A stretch of 64,000 nucleotides of DNA. It comes from Isochrysis galbana (taxonomy: Eukaryota; Haptophyta; Isochrysidales; Isochrysidaceae). How positions within the stretch are numbered: the stretch's first letter is position 1; every line of letters begins with the position of its first letter. Under the pieces are notes generated by a model, which saw only the letters and a program-made list of their open reading frames with translations, had not been told where the DNA came from and searched no databases. The stretch lies in assembly GCA_018136815.1 (NCBI GenBank), contig CM030938.1, positions 1,276,202-1,340,201 on the forward strand, written 5' to 3'. The position numbers and the translations under genes are program-made. Positions 1 to 10,290 of the stretch are shown here, one piece after another.

Positions 1-1294
1 CGACTGGCGACCTCTGCGGCCTCAGTAGCATCCTCGCAGTTTGCCGCTGCAGCACTCGAGCAACCCCGGGAGTGCGCAACGCTACCCCTTCGCCGTCTGA
101 AGGAGCCTAGGCCCGAGACATGACCATTAATGCAAGCCGGGGCGCTCAGATGACCCGCCCGCCCGCCCCCGGGCTCTGCCGGGGTCTCTGCAGGGCCTGC
201 TGGGACATCTTCACCTGCGTCTTCACCTGCGTCGGCGTGCGGCATCGGCCAGCGGCTCAGTGCAGCCGCCGATATTCCCAGTTGTAATTATTTTTTATTC
301 TACCCACATGGAGGTGGGTAGTGGAAATCGGATGTGGGTAGGTGAGTAGAACGATACCCAGTTATCTGGTTGCAGGCCTTACCCAGGGGTGGCGAGAGAG
401 GGGGGCGGGGGGGGGGGGGGGGGCAACGCCGCCGGTCTACCTTTTTGTAAGAAAATACGAGAAAAAAAAACTCAGCGTCCTTAGGCGCATTCGCGCCGCG
501 CTAGGAGAAATTTTATACCTCGATGTATTCAGTGTATCCGAATACAGCATGAATACTCCGAGAAGTGAGTATTCGTACTCATGAGTACTCCCAAAGAGCA
601 GTATTCGTAGTACACCCGAACTCATAGTATTGTAGTGTAGTCAGTGTATTGTAGGTCAGCCCTGCCCCCCCCGCGCGGAACGCCTCTGCCTTTCTCTCGC
701 GAGTCGCGAGAGTCGCTCGCGGCGTCGTCGCGCTCCCCTCCCCCCCATCCCCCATGGCCAGCCGCCCGGTCTTCAACCCCAACCCCACCCGGTCATCGCG
801 ATCAGCGAGCCGGGTGGCACTTTTTTCTACATATTATGGCCTACCCCTATCCCTAGTGGAGCGTCCCTCTGGTATAGTGTGGCTGGTGTGGCTGTGGGAT
901 GTGATGTGGGTGTGCTGCTTGCTGGCTGCTGCCAGCATCATCCATCATTGCTTCGTCCATCGCGGCGAGGGCAGCGGCAGCGAGGGTGGGAGGCGGCGCG
1001 CGCGCGCGCGCTCCATGACCCTATCTGTTTACTGATAGTTCTGATAATACCCATCTACTACGGATGTAGTAGCACATATTCATATTCAAATTCTACCGGT
1101 GTAGTAGGACATATTCGATGCCCTTTGGGCCCCAGACTCCCCCAGGGAGCCCCCACAACGAAGCGTTGAAAGAGTCCCCCCTTTCTTCTTGTGATCTATT
1201 TATTTCATTCACAGCGGCTCTTCCCGTCGGTCTCGCCGACGTCGGAGCTCTCTCTCCTGCCAGCTGACCGACCGCCTCGACTGCATCACGAATC
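1..1294. other. Intergenic, no gene recognised
   Basis: No convincing coding sequence on either strand. The stretch holds a poly-G run (about 401-423), several GAATAC/GTATTC and TAGTAC-rich palindromic words (about 525-640 and 1055-1110), a pyrimidine-rich patch (about 660-760) and a CG-repeat (about 996-1010). The upstream region of the membrane-protein gene (1200-1294) is pyrimidine-rich but shows no clear TATA box. Confidence 0.5.
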
Positions 1295-1784
1295 ATGAAT
1301 GGTGGTGTGATCATGCTTACCATCTCTCTGGCAGTGAACATCCTCGTGCTCGTGCCCGTCTGCGTCAACCTCGCCCGCAGCACTCTGCGCATGTCCAAGG
1401 TCTTCGGCCNNNNNNNNNNNNNNNNNNNNNNNNNNNNNNNNNNNNNNNNNNNNNNNNNNNNNNNNNNNNNNNNNNNNNNNNNNNNNNNNNNNNNNNNNNN
1501 NNNNNNNNNCGAGATCACCAGCACGAGACATCTTGTTTTGTGTCTACATGGCTATACTCGTTGCGTCAATCCTCTTGCTGGTCATGCTACGCACGGGCTC
1601 ACGCCTCCTCGCTACGCATGCATCCGGCGCCCTCTTGACAGTCCAAATCATCTACAAACTGTTGTCTTGCGTCGTTGTCGGTGGTGGTGTTCCGGACAAG
1701 CTTCCTTTCAACCCAGTTGTGGCCAGCAACGCCGCAATTGCAGTGCTCCATCTAGTGAGCCTCATCGTATGTTTTGTCCAGTGA
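1295..1784 (+). CDS. Small polytopic membrane protein, interrupted by assembly gap
   Basis: I see two coding blocks on either side of a 100-N gap. The first (ATG at 1295 to 1409) starts MNGGVIMLTISLAVNILVLV, a hydrophobic helix followed by basic residues. The second (1511-1784) reads DILFCVYMAILVASILLLVM, then two more hydrophobic segments, ending LHLVSLIVCFVQ and a TGA stop. Together they predict a protein of about 150 residues with four transmembrane helices. The blocks are in different frames, but the 100 Ns are probably an arbitrary gap length, so no frameshift should be inferred. An intron inside the gap is also possible. I do not recognise the family; it resembles small four-helix proteins of unknown function. 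No function is assigned. Confidence 0.5.
1410..1509. other. Assembly gap (100 N)
   Basis: Exactly 100 consecutive N bases, the usual placeholder for a gap of unknown size. It interrupts the small membrane-protein gene. Confidence 0.99.
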
Positions 1785-2583
1785 ATCATCGCATTGGGTG
1801 GGACAAAGTTCTTACTGGAAAATGCGCCGAATTCATTGTTCTGCCGGACTTCATCATCGCTCCAGGTAGCCAACCTTCGACCAATCTCTCTTCGTGTGAC
1901 TTGAAGTTTCCATTGCTCGAAGGGATGAGGTGTATTGGTCCATGGACTTATCCTCACTTCTGCGTTCGCCCTGGCTGAAACTACACCCGCGTGCGTTCAC
2001 GGCGTAAACTGCAGGACGTCCTGCAGCATGCGCCTATCGGCTGCTCTTCGGCATTTGATTCGTCTCACAAGCGGTATTATCACAACGCGCAATATATAAC
2101 AACACATACGCACCACACGTTTGTACTTCACGAAACTTGACAGCTGAATCACCTTGGCCAGATGGCACGGTGTGGAAGCCAGCTTACCTTTACTAGGAAC
2201 GAAATCTATGGTCCTCACTACGCGTTGCGTTCGCTCTTGATCTCTTAGAATATCTCCGAACATTCATTCATGATTCAATCACGGCGTGTCTCTCTCACAC
2301 ACTGCCGCCTCGTGTCGCATTCGCATGCATTACGCGCGCAACACGAAATTCGCACATCTAGATCTCCAATCTCTTTATTTTCTAACTAGCTATGTACTAC
2401 GTAGCACCCCGCCTGGCCACTGGCCACGACTCGCATAGACCGCAGTATACACGGCAGGCACGAGCTATTAAGCTAGTAGTATTAATTAAAACATCTTTCA
2501 AAACTAGCCGCTACTTGCTACTTGCACGACGCGAGGCAGATTGCTGGTGCTACTCCTAGCTACCCTTTCTTTCTACCACTACT
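1785..2583. other. Intergenic, no gene recognised
   Basis: Moderate-GC DNA without a convincing open frame on either strand. It ends at the left copy of the target-site duplication of the mobile element that follows (2567-2583). Confidence 0.5.
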
Positions 2584-3337
2584 CAACTAAGTTTATACTT
2601 GGTTGCCCCATGGGGGGGCACGAGCCCCCCCCTCTCTCCACTCCTCCCCTGCCATGAGGGAGGAACCACCCATCCTCCTGGCACGCCTGATGGCTGGCCA
2701 GGAGGCCACTGCCCTACTGACCCACTCCCTTCCCCACAGGCTCGCCCCATTCGCCCATCCTGGCCCCTCGTGGCCAGCCCATTGCTCCAACCCCCCTTCC
2801 CCCCCTGGTCGACAGGCAGACAGGTGCAGATTGGGGGCCCCAGAGGCTCAGGAGCGCCAGCGAGGGAGAGGCAGGGGAGACCAGGGCCCAGTCCCAGCCT
2901 CCTCTGCCCCCAGAGCTGGCCTCCAAGAGCCTCCAGGGGTCGCCAGCAGGCAGCTGCAGGCCTGCCGCAGGCGCGCCATCGCGCGTGCCGCAGGAGAGGG
3001 GAGAGAGAGCGCGGAGAAGGGGGTGGGCGGAGCGAGAGCTCCGCTCACCGAAAAATAGGTAAGTCCCGCACCTGTTTACAGGATAAGTCGGGGCTGAGAC
3101 CGCCGCCCACTCGGAGACACAGGAGGAAGGGGGGGAATGATCACCGGGGGGGGCGCGGGCCACCGGACCATATCTAAGCCCTTCACCCCTATCCCCTAGT
3201 AGTGCACGGGGGGAGTCGCCTTATGGCGGGGGGGAGAAGGGCCGGGGAAGTGGGGGTGTAGAAAGTTTCCTACGTGAGTAGAAAGTAGAGGGTCCACGGC
3301 CGCGTGTGCGGTGAGACTATTAAAAGGTTTAATTTAA
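2584..3337 (+). mobile_element. Non-autonomous retroelement with LINE-type ends, 17-bp target-site duplication
   Basis: The 754-bp unit is flanked by TTCTTTCTACCACTACT at 2567-2583 and 3338-3354, a perfect 17-bp duplication. Its 5' end, CAACTAAGTTTATACTTGG followed by an ATG, matches the leaders of the MERA elements at 13534 (+) and about 5905 (-). Its 3' end (about 3180-3337) shares with 15205-15338 a block with TAGTAG/TAGAG-GCAC, a GGGGGAGT-GCC stretch and the terminal ATTAAAAGGTTT. The body is very GC-rich and encodes neither the MERA peptide nor reverse transcriptase, so it looks like a non-autonomous passenger mobilised by the LINE. A divergent relative of the body is at about 49160-49600. 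Duplication and ends are seen directly; mobilisation in trans is inferred. Confidence 0.8.
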
Positions 3338-3430
3338 TTCTTTCTACCACTACTAGGGCCAGGCCAAGATATGTCATATATGTTTGGCATATTTCGGTGG
3401 ATATTATGGCATAGAAAAACTATTGTTATA

Positions 3431-3726
3431 AAAAATCTTCTTAAAAATCACCGCTACTCGTGCGGCGTGAGGCAGTGTGCTTGTGGACCTCCCTTCTACC
3501 CAACCTTAACCCCTAACAACCCCTTCCCCCTTCCCCAGTTCCCTCTTTAGTGGAGAGCCGGTTCCGGGGAGGCCGCGCGCACTGCCTCGGCCAGGACCAG
3601 GAGTTGGAGTGGAGGGGGCGGGAGACTGTGGATTTATCTTTCGCTCGGGCTTGGCTAGTTCATTACTCCCTTGTGTTTAATAAGATCTTCCGCGTTTTCC
3701 TTCAATTTCTTTCCATAGCGGTTCCA
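3431..3726 (-). mobile_element. 5'-truncated LINE insertion, nested, 16-bp target-site duplication
   Basis: A 296-bp piece in minus orientation sits between two copies of AAAAACTATTGTTATA (3415-3430 and 3727-3742). Read on the minus strand it encodes the last residues of a LINE ORF (NRYGKKLKENAEDLIKHKG then stop) and a 3' untranslated region. That region matches the 3' end of the larger LINE copy at about 39960-40159, including GGGGTTAAGGTTGGGTAG, ACTGCCTCACGCCGCAC and the terminal TTTTTAAGAAGATTTTT. The duplicated target is the leader of the MERA element that starts at 3752, so this is a LINE inserted into a LINE. Removing it restores a continuous leader upstream of that ATG. Confidence 0.88.
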
Positions 3727-3751
3727 AAAAACTATTGTTATAGTTTTAGCG

Positions 3752-4462
3752 ATGGAGCGCGCGCCGACCGCTCCCCTCTCCCAGCCCCCCGCCGCCACGA
3801 CGCCCCAACGGGGCCGCCCTAAGCCGCCGGAGCCGAAGCGCTCGCAGGCCTCAGCACCGCCCGACAACGACGTCGAGATGGCCCCGCCATCCTCGCCTCC
3901 CAGGCAGCCACAGAAGCAGGGAGCAGGCAAAGTCCTGTTCCCTGCAGACCAGCAGACCAGCACAGCCAGACTCAGGCACAGAACACCAGCGCCGCCGGAC
4001 AGCCACCCACTCAAGGACTCTGGAGGAGACTATACCCGGTCCCCCTGGAGAGGACGCCGGGGACAAGCTATCCGCTTGGACGGAATCCAAAAGGAAAGTA
4101 TCTTCGATCCTACTCGCGAAGGCGGTCGATCTTCGCAGACGACAAAAAAAGTACGCGCAAGCGGAAATAGACGTGGTCCACAAAACTTTTTCAGCCAGGA
4201 GCCGTGCGGGGTCACCACCGAGTGTTCGTCGTGTTGGCATCACCTCCTCGCCTCAAAACTTTTTCAGAGCCACATCGGCTGCACGCGTGCGAGGGGCCGC
4301 GGAGGACACCGCCCCAAACTGACGGGGGGTGCAACCACCTGCGCTGGGGTGGCTGAAGGGAGCGAGGGCGCGGTGAAAGGGCAGGACCGGCTGCGATGTC
4401 CCCTTTTCTACGGTCAAATCGCCTTGCTGCACGTTTGTACTGTAAAAAAGGGGGTCCTTTAA
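3752..4462 (+). CDS. LINE ORF1-like protein fragment (MERA family)
   Basis: The open frame of 236 residues starts MERAPTAPLSQPPAATTPQR after the leader AAACTATTGTTATAGTTT. The first 70 or so residues are Pro/Ala-rich with basic patches and are nearly the same as the protein starting at 61599 (-): PQRGRPKPPE, DNDVEMAPP against DQDVDMAPP, and GAGKVLFPA against GTGRVMFPA. The later part is Ser/Arg-rich. DNA at 4216-4275 recurs inverted at about 21395-21455, confirming that it is repetitive. It lacks any reverse transcriptase and is probably a decayed or non-autonomous ORF1. RNA binding would be usual for LINE ORF1 but is not demonstrated by a motif here. Confidence 0.5.
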   Translation: MERAPTAPLSQPPAATTPQRGRPKPPEPKRSQASAPPDNDVEMAPPSSPPRQPQKQGAGKVLFPADQQTSTARLRHRTPAPPDSHPLKDSGGDYTRSPWRGRRGQAIRLDGIQKESIFDPTREGGRSSQTTKKVRASGNRRGPQNFFSQEPCGVTTECSSCWHHLLASKLFQSHIGCTRARGRGGHRPKLTGGATTCAGVAEGSEGAVKGQDRLRCPLFYGQIALLHVCTVKKGVL

Positions 4463-4469
4463 GTAGAAC

Positions 4470-5879
4470 TTATACCGTCCACATGGGGGGCACTTGCGAA
4501 AAAAACAACCAAACCTGAGGTTGCACCCTCTTAGGGGCTTCTGCCTCGCATTCGCAGATGCGATGTATCGGTGAGAGGCCGAGGGCTACCTCCGGGCGCC
4601 AACCTTTGCACCCTTTGGTGCTTCCGTGGATCATGAGCTTGTGAGGAGATTGGATGTTCGGGGGCATGGCGATCGGTTTGCATGCCCGGACGGCGTAGTT
4701 TACCGGTACTGTTTTGTTGTCGATGGTGAGGACGATTTTGCGTGGGAAGTTGCCTGACAAAAAGGTTCCTTGCGCCGCGGAGACGTAGAGGTGCCAGCGG
4801 GATGAGTGGGCTACTTTCGACACAAAAGTGCCCGACTCACCTTCGAGTTTCATGCGCTCGCGGTTCCCCTTTAGGAAGGTGAGACCTTGCGACTCGACCG
4901 CCTTGACAAGCGCGCTTAGCGTGATCTTCGAGGCTTGATTGAGCGAGGCCGTCCGCCTCGACCACTATGTGGGCTGCAACGTCTTGAAGTGCTTCGTAGA
5001 GGGCCTTGCGTGAGGTGGTGCCTTTCTTGTTGATTTTCTCGTCGATGGATTCCACGCGGATGCGCACGGGGATGTCTTGGCCCAGGACGCGGATGTTGGT
5101 GTGCTCTCCGTACTTGGCTTGAAATTGTTGAGCGCAGTCCTCATTGACTGCTATGTGCCACGGGCCTCGCGCTGAGCGGGCCCAGAAGTCTGGCTCGGGG
5201 TCCACGCCCTCAAGTTCGAGAAGTAGTTCAACGATGGCGGCGTACGCCGTCGTGTCTTGGAGGATGATGTCCCCGGCTTGGTGGAAGGAGAGCTCGAAGG
5301 AAGCGTCGGAGTCTGTGATGTCGTTTTCTATGTCGGAATCTTGGTCCTGTGAGGCGTGGGCGGAGGTGACCTTGGTCAGCGTTGGGCGAGTGGAGTCAAT
5401 GGGTGAGGGGGTCTTGTCAATGTTATCCCCACGGGGGGCGTGCGCGCGTGCTTCGTGTGTGTGGTGAGGTGTGCATGAGGGTCTTACTCTGACACGTATG
5501 TTGCTTGCTGCATTGAGGTGTGTGTTGTGCCCATAGGGGCCACCCGGCCACGGGCCGCGCTGCCGGAGCAGCGCGGCCCTTGCCAGGGCGAGAGGGGCCT
5601 CTGCCATAAGGCATGCCCAATGGAAGGGTGGCTGCATGAGCCTGGCACTGGTGGGGTGCTGCCAGCAGCCTGCTGCCCCCCATGGGGGAGGCCAGCATGG
5701 CTGCCATGTGTGGTGTGGCCGGGGCCACGGGCCGTGTGGCACGACCGGAGTCGCACGCACCTGCTCGGCCTCGGTGGGCGGACGCGGCCGCTTCGTCAGC
5801 GGCTGCTCCATGGGCACTGGGGGGGCGCCCTCGGTGGGGGGCCCGAAGGAGAGGGGAGTCGCGTCGGCGCGCTCCATCG
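4470..5879 (-). pseudogene. LINE ORF1 (MERA family), frameshifted
   Basis: Starting from the ATG at 5879, the protein begins MERADATPLSFGPPTEGAPP. It is closely similar over about 50 residues to the head of the element at 13557 (both contain KRPRPP-EAEQV and HGPWP). After a low-complexity stretch comes an acidic linker with many Asp/Ser residues. A folded-looking region follows (VDPEPDFWARSARGPWHIAV, then QFQAKYGEHTNIRVLGQDIP). The frame ends at 4837, but homologous-looking sequence continues in another frame from 4853 to 4470 (HLYVSAAQGTFLSGNFPRKI and onwards), so there is one frameshift near 4850. The order, N-terminal low-complexity region then a compact basic domain, suits a LINE ORF1 nucleic-acid-binding protein. 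No reverse transcriptase or 3' end follows; the copy is truncated. Confidence 0.6.
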
Positions 5880-5917
5880 CGTCTAAGTATAAACTTAGTT
5901 GCTTTGTCCACCATGTA

Positions 5918-5960
5918 GAAGGGAGGTCCACAAGCACACTGCCTCACGCCGCACGGATTT
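5918..5960 (+). repeat. LINE 3'-region fragment
   Basis: GTAGAAGGGAGGTCCACAAG and the following ACTGCCTCACGCCGCAC match the 3' region of the LINE at about 40095-40135, in plus orientation. It lies next to the 5' end of the minus-strand ORF1 copy, so the two pieces are head-to-tail fragments of different insertions. Confidence 0.6.
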
Positions 5961-6331
5961 CTACATCGCGGCCAACACCAAGGGCAAGTCCCCCCCTCGC
6001 TGCCTGCCGCGATGTGCCCCTTCACGCTCGCCGCGCTCGCCTCCAGGTCGTTCTCGCACTCCCCCCCCTTCCCCTTCGCAGCGCGCAGACGAGCGCCAGA
6101 AGCCAGGTGCGAGCAGCGCGCGCGCAGCGCGAGCCCCCCGCCCGGCCTCGGCCTGGGTGTGCCATGGGGGGGGATCCTTAGCGCGCCTGCAGTATACGAC
6201 TAACTGCCTAACTCTTATCTCCGGTCTAGCGTGCCCCTTCGCTGCTCCGTTGCCGTTCCCTAGCGTAAATTAAAGCCCGCTAGTTAGAGAAGCTAGCCTG
6301 CGAAAAAACAAAAGAAAGTCCAGCGGCGGCG
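5961..6331. other. Upstream region of the permease gene
   Basis: GC-rich low-complexity DNA becoming more balanced after 6180. It holds no supported gene. The last 100 bases probably include the promoter and 5' leader of the downstream permease, but no TATA box is evident. Confidence 0.4.
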
Positions 6332-8308
6332 ATGGCGGGCGGCGCGGCGCGTCGGCGCCTCTCGCTGCTTTCTCTGCTCTCTCTGTTCGCGCTGCTGTGC
6401 GGCGTAGAGAGAGTGGCGTGTGCGGAGCATAGGAACTCGACGCGGCTCGGCCGACCGACCGTCAATGCCTCGAGGCCGCGAGGTGCAGAGCGAGCCGAGA
6501 AGAGAGATGTGCCGAGGGACGAGAAGAGAGAGGAGAAGAGAGAGCAGAAGAGCGCGTTGCGTGGGGAAAAGGCTGCGCACAGATCGGGCCGGATCTCGGC
6601 GGCTCAAGCGACAGCCGCGCAGGTCGCCGGTGGCCCCGTCTACGAGCTGGCTGATGCTTCGTCACTCGCGCTGCTGCTGCACGTGGCGCTTCTCGCACTG
6701 GAGGTGCTCAGCCTCGGCGCACTCGTCCTCTTCCCTACGCTCGCGCGCGGTCCCGCCGACTCCTCCTCCTCGAAGGCTGCGGCGTTCAAACAGGCGACTA
6801 TGGTACTCGTCGCTGTTCTCGCGCTCGAAGGTGTCGCGAACCTGCTCGTGCCACTGCCGTACATGAGCGTCGGGCTCACAATTGCCATCGCGGTCCTCTT
6901 CACCATCAATCCCGTCGACGGCGCCGCACCAATGCCCGGCTTGCACATGGGAACCGTGCCGCCGCTGTGCGTCGCCTGGCTCGCGGCAGTGGGACTTATG
7001 TCGCCCGCCGACCTGCTCCGCTCGCTCTACGGCACGCCTTCGCTGCGCCCATACCATCTCGTCGTCATGTTCCTTGGCTCCGTGTACCTGTGCACCGCAC
7101 TCGAGCGCTCAGGCTTCCTGCACACCGCCGCGACCAAGGTGGTGCACCGATATGGACGCTCGCCGTGGGGACTCTTCTGGGCGCTCGGCTGCTTCTCGGC
7201 ATGTCTCACCGTCCTCATCCCCGACGACATCGTCACGATGACCCTTACGCCCATCACGATCCGTATGTGCCAACTGCTCAACCTGCCCGAGATTCCCTTC
7301 CTCTTCTCCCAGTTCTTCGCCGGCAACATCTGGGCCGTCACACTCGTGACGGGCAATCCGACCAATGTGCTGCTCGCCGAAGACATGGGCGACACTTTTC
7401 TCTCCTTCGCTGCTCGGATGGGCGTGCCGGGCATCGCTGCCGGCCTCACCTCATTTTTGCTGATGTACTTGACTAACCGCACCAAGGTCGACGTGGCAGC
7501 CGACGGATCCGCCGGCGCGCTGGGCGAGGCGCTAGGTGGCGACCGCAGCACCCCGTGGGCTTCGGAGACGAGCGGTGCGACCGACGACGACGACGACGGT
7601 GCCACGCCCGTTCGCGGCGGCGACGCTTCTACCGACAAAGATTTCACGCTTCAAGGCATCTTTTGCTTGCTGCGTGTTGTAATTGCCACCCTCTTCTGCG
7701 CCTTCGAGTCGCTGCACGGCCTGCCCGTCTACCTGGTAGTGCTCATCATGGGCGGCGCCTCCCTTGCTGTTGACTTTGTTAGCGACGCTGGCTTCGCCGT
7801 CGATACGCTGCGACATATGCCGTGGGAGCTTTTCTCATTTGTCACCGGTTTCCTCGTGCTTGCAGAGGCGATGTCCGTCTCTGGCATCTCCCGTGCGCTT
7901 GCCGCCGTCTTCCTACCGCTCGCCTCGCAGCGTTCCGTTGCCTTCGTCTCGGGTTTCGTGACGATGCTTTTCTGCAACCTCTTTGAGACACTTCCCGCCA
8001 CTCTCATCGTCTTCAAGATGATCGACTCAGTCCCCATGTGGCAGCCCGCCGCCATTGCGGCCGCTGGCGCACGCGGCATGTTGTACCGTGACGCGCGCCG
8101 CGCCGCACTTTCCGCCGTCATCTTCGGCTCCAATTTTGGTGCCAATACTGCGTGTATTGGCTCGCTCGGCGGACTCATGATGCGTCGGCTCGCCGCGCTG
8201 CAGGGTGTCACCGTGACAAACGGCATGCTACTCAAGCAGGGAATCCCCGTGATGATCCCCACTATGTGCGTTGCATGTTATGTATTAATGCAAAGTCCGA
8301 ACTTGTGA
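6332..8308 (+). CDS. ArsB/NhaD-type (SLC13-like) membrane permease
   Basis: The single-exon frame of 658 residues has a hydrophobic signal peptide (residues 1-30, ending around GVERVACAEH), a charged Arg/Glu-rich segment (about 30-90) and about eleven transmembrane helices. Family marks of the ArsB/NhaD/citrate superfamily are visible. The first re-entrant region reads LIPDDIVTMTLTPI with QFFAGNIWAVTLVTGNPTNV shortly after. The C-terminal mirror is GSNFGANTACIGSLGG followed by GIPVMIPTMCV. An acidic Asp-rich cytoplasmic loop (about 410-430) separates the two halves. The family exports arsenite or exchanges Na+/H+, or imports dicarboxylates; the substrate cannot be read from sequence. The N-terminal signal could also be part of an organelle presequence. 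The start is the first ATG of the frame, 9 bases after GCGGCG-rich leader sequence. Confidence 0.85.
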   Translation: MAGGAARRRLSLLSLLSLFALLCGVERVACAEHRNSTRLGRPTVNASRPRGAERAEKRDVPRDEKREEKREQKSALRGEKAAHRSGRISAAQATAAQVAGGPVYELADASSLALLLHVALLALEVLSLGALVLFPTLARGPADSSSSKAAAFKQATMVLVAVLALEGVANLLVPLPYMSVGLTIAIAVLFTINPVDGAAPMPGLHMGTVPPLCVAWLAAVGLMSPADLLRSLYGTPSLRPYHLVVMFLGSVYLCTALERSGFLHTAATKVVHRYGRSPWGLFWALGCFSACLTVLIPDDIVTMTLTPITIRMCQLLNLPEIPFLFSQFFAGNIWAVTLVTGNPTNVLLAEDMGDTFLSFAARMGVPGIAAGLTSFLLMYLTNRTKVDVAADGSAGALGEALGGDRSTPWASETSGATDDDDDGATPVRGGDASTDKDFTLQGIFCLLRVVIATLFCAFESLHGLPVYLVVLIMGGASLAVDFVSDAGFAVDTLRHMPWELFSFVTGFLVLAEAMSVSGISRALAAVFLPLASQRSVAFVSGFVTMLFCNLFETLPATLIVFKMIDSVPMWQPAAIAAAGARGMLYRDARRAALSAVIFGSNFGANTACIGSLGGLMMRRLAALQGVTVTNGMLLKQGIPVMIPTMCVACYVLMQSPNL

Positions 8309-9274
8309 ACTCAAGGGGTGGGGTGGACGGTAGGGCAGCTCTTCGAGCACGGGGTGCGCGTTCATGGGATTAATCTCGGATCAGAAATGAGGACACCGAG
8401 CTCGTGGCTGCGCTGCCGAAGTGTGACGCGGGCGGCTTTGGGTGTGGGCCTCAATCGAAACGTAGAAAAGCTAGGGCGTCTGGTGCAGGCCACAACCACT
8501 TGCTACAACCGCATGTCTCTAGACGGACAGGCTATTGAGGTGTGCTAGCTTCCACCATGAGAACACGCGTCTCGCGATCCAAGGATGCAGACTGAAGGAG
8601 ATAAGCGCGCGAGATTGATCCCTCTGCGCACCGTCGGCCCGGCGACGGCTAGTGCAGGCCGTTTCTCTGATGCATTATTACTATTGCGCGACACAAGTCG
8701 GCGCACACTCAACAATCGGCGCGTGGAATCCAAGATCTCCAAAAATTGCACTGTGAGAAATGAGGTGGGGCTTGCTGTAGTTGATCGACGTCTTGCAGCT
8801 TGTGCTTTCCTCTAATACCTAGAAAAGCGAACGGACAGTGTTTGTGACTTCTTGACGCATTGTTGATGCCATCTTGCACTTGGCGCCCGTTCCAAGATCA
8901 TAAAATGTGGTTTATGATCTCCGGCTGAGGCCCGTTGTAGGGGGAGTTCGTCCCCGCGCCGAAGAGGGTCGGCTCCCCTCTCGCCCGGCCCGGGGTCCTC
9001 CGAAGATCGAAGATCCATTTCGGCTGAAGCGACCCACCTCGGTCTTCTTCCCCCCTCCCTCGGTATCCCCCGGGAGTCATTGCCCCACAGCCGCGGCGGG
9101 GGGGGGAAGGGGCGGTCCCTCATGTTCCCCTGTGCAGCCCTCAAGGTCCCCCTTCCTTGTTTTCTTACCCACCCACCCCGTTTATTTCCTTGCGTGTTCC
9201 CGCCCCCCCCTTCCCACGCGTCCAATCTTTCTTTCGCTTCCCGCCTTCCCGCCACGCCTTCCGTCCCTATGTTA
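8309..9274. other. Intergenic, no gene recognised
   Basis: No supported coding sequence. The left part (8309-8820) is moderate GC. The right part (8920-9270) is C-rich low complexity that leads into a repeated element. Confidence 0.45.
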
Positions 9275-10163
9275 GCCCGGTTACTCACTAGGGGGGTGCG
9301 AAGGGCACCATCTGTAATGGGCAAACGAAGGCCTAAATAAGCTCCCTATAGGTTCCGGTATGGGAGATCAGCAAAAAAAACCGGGGGTCTTCCGGCAAAA
9401 TTTTCGAAAAATACCCGATTTCAGGCCTCTGACGGCCGTGCGGAAATATATGTCAGGCCCCCCTCCGGTATTATTTTACCGATGGCCTTCATGCGCGCCT
9501 CTCGCAGCGAAACACGAAACCATGGGCATCGGCAGCTGACCCGGACCAAAGATCCTGGTTCTATACACACAGCAATATATTTTCACTATGTTTTTATGGA
9601 CTTGAACGTGTACGTAAGTATCGCAAAAACTAAAGACGCTAACCGCTAAAAACACCAAGGGCTCGAGAACCCAACTTCGACCCGCGACCGGGGGCGCCAC
9701 GAGGCCGTTCGAGTCACCGCTCACCATATGGATGCCGCTACTAGCACCAAAGTGCGGTATGCCGCCCTCACAGCCACGCCAATCGCGCCCGCCGCGGCCT
9801 CATGGAGGTCGGGCCGTGTCGAATTATCGTATGCCTGCGGCGCGATGGGCGGGAATATGTCACTACCGGACTGTGCGACCCTCGAGATCGAGCGTGCGAC
9901 CCACCAGGGACCTCCCACATCCCTCGCGAGGCGCTTGAGCTTGGGCTCCTCACCAGCTGGCAGCCATTGCGAGGCCGACAGCCGGCGATCGGCCGACGCG
10001 GAACCTCCGCGTTTCTTATGGGGATTCGCCCGACATTCACTGCTTTGATTCCCTCACGCGCGCAATCCTCCCATTCTCCCAAAATAGACCTCCATGGGCC
10101 GGCGGACAAGGCGGGGGAGTCACTCACCGACGCCATGGATTTTCGTGGGGTAGAGGGGGTTCG

Positions 10164-10203
<40 letters not shown>

Positions 10204-10290
10204 GGGGGGGGAGGTAAGGGGGGTCCCTGGGGAATCCTTGGACACCCAGGAGGGATGGAAAATAGTTGTTAAAAAGCGTGAGTGACCGGC
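9275..10290. mobile_element. Dispersed element with terminal GCCCGG(T/T)TACTCAC inverted ends, copy 1
   Basis: The left end GCCCGGTTACTCAC (9275-9288) is inverted at the right end as GTGAGTGACCGGC (10278-10290). The first 215 bases are a diverged direct copy of 29024-29245. Shared blocks include CTAAATAAGCTCCCTATAGG, GGTTCCGGTA, AAATTTTCGAAAAATACC and GGCCCCCCTCCGGTAT. A second shared block, ATGCCGCCCTCACAGCCACG (about 9758) against ATGCCGCCCTAGCAGTCACG (about 29322), follows. No transposase is seen and I found no clear target-site duplication, so the boundaries are tentative. The interior contains the 38-base poly-G run. Confidence 0.5.
10165..10202 (+). repeat. Poly-G tract, 38 bases
   Basis: Thirty-eight uninterrupted G bases followed by further G-rich sequence to about 10220. 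Length is likely to vary or to be mis-assembled. It may form G-quadruplex structure. Confidence 0.95.
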
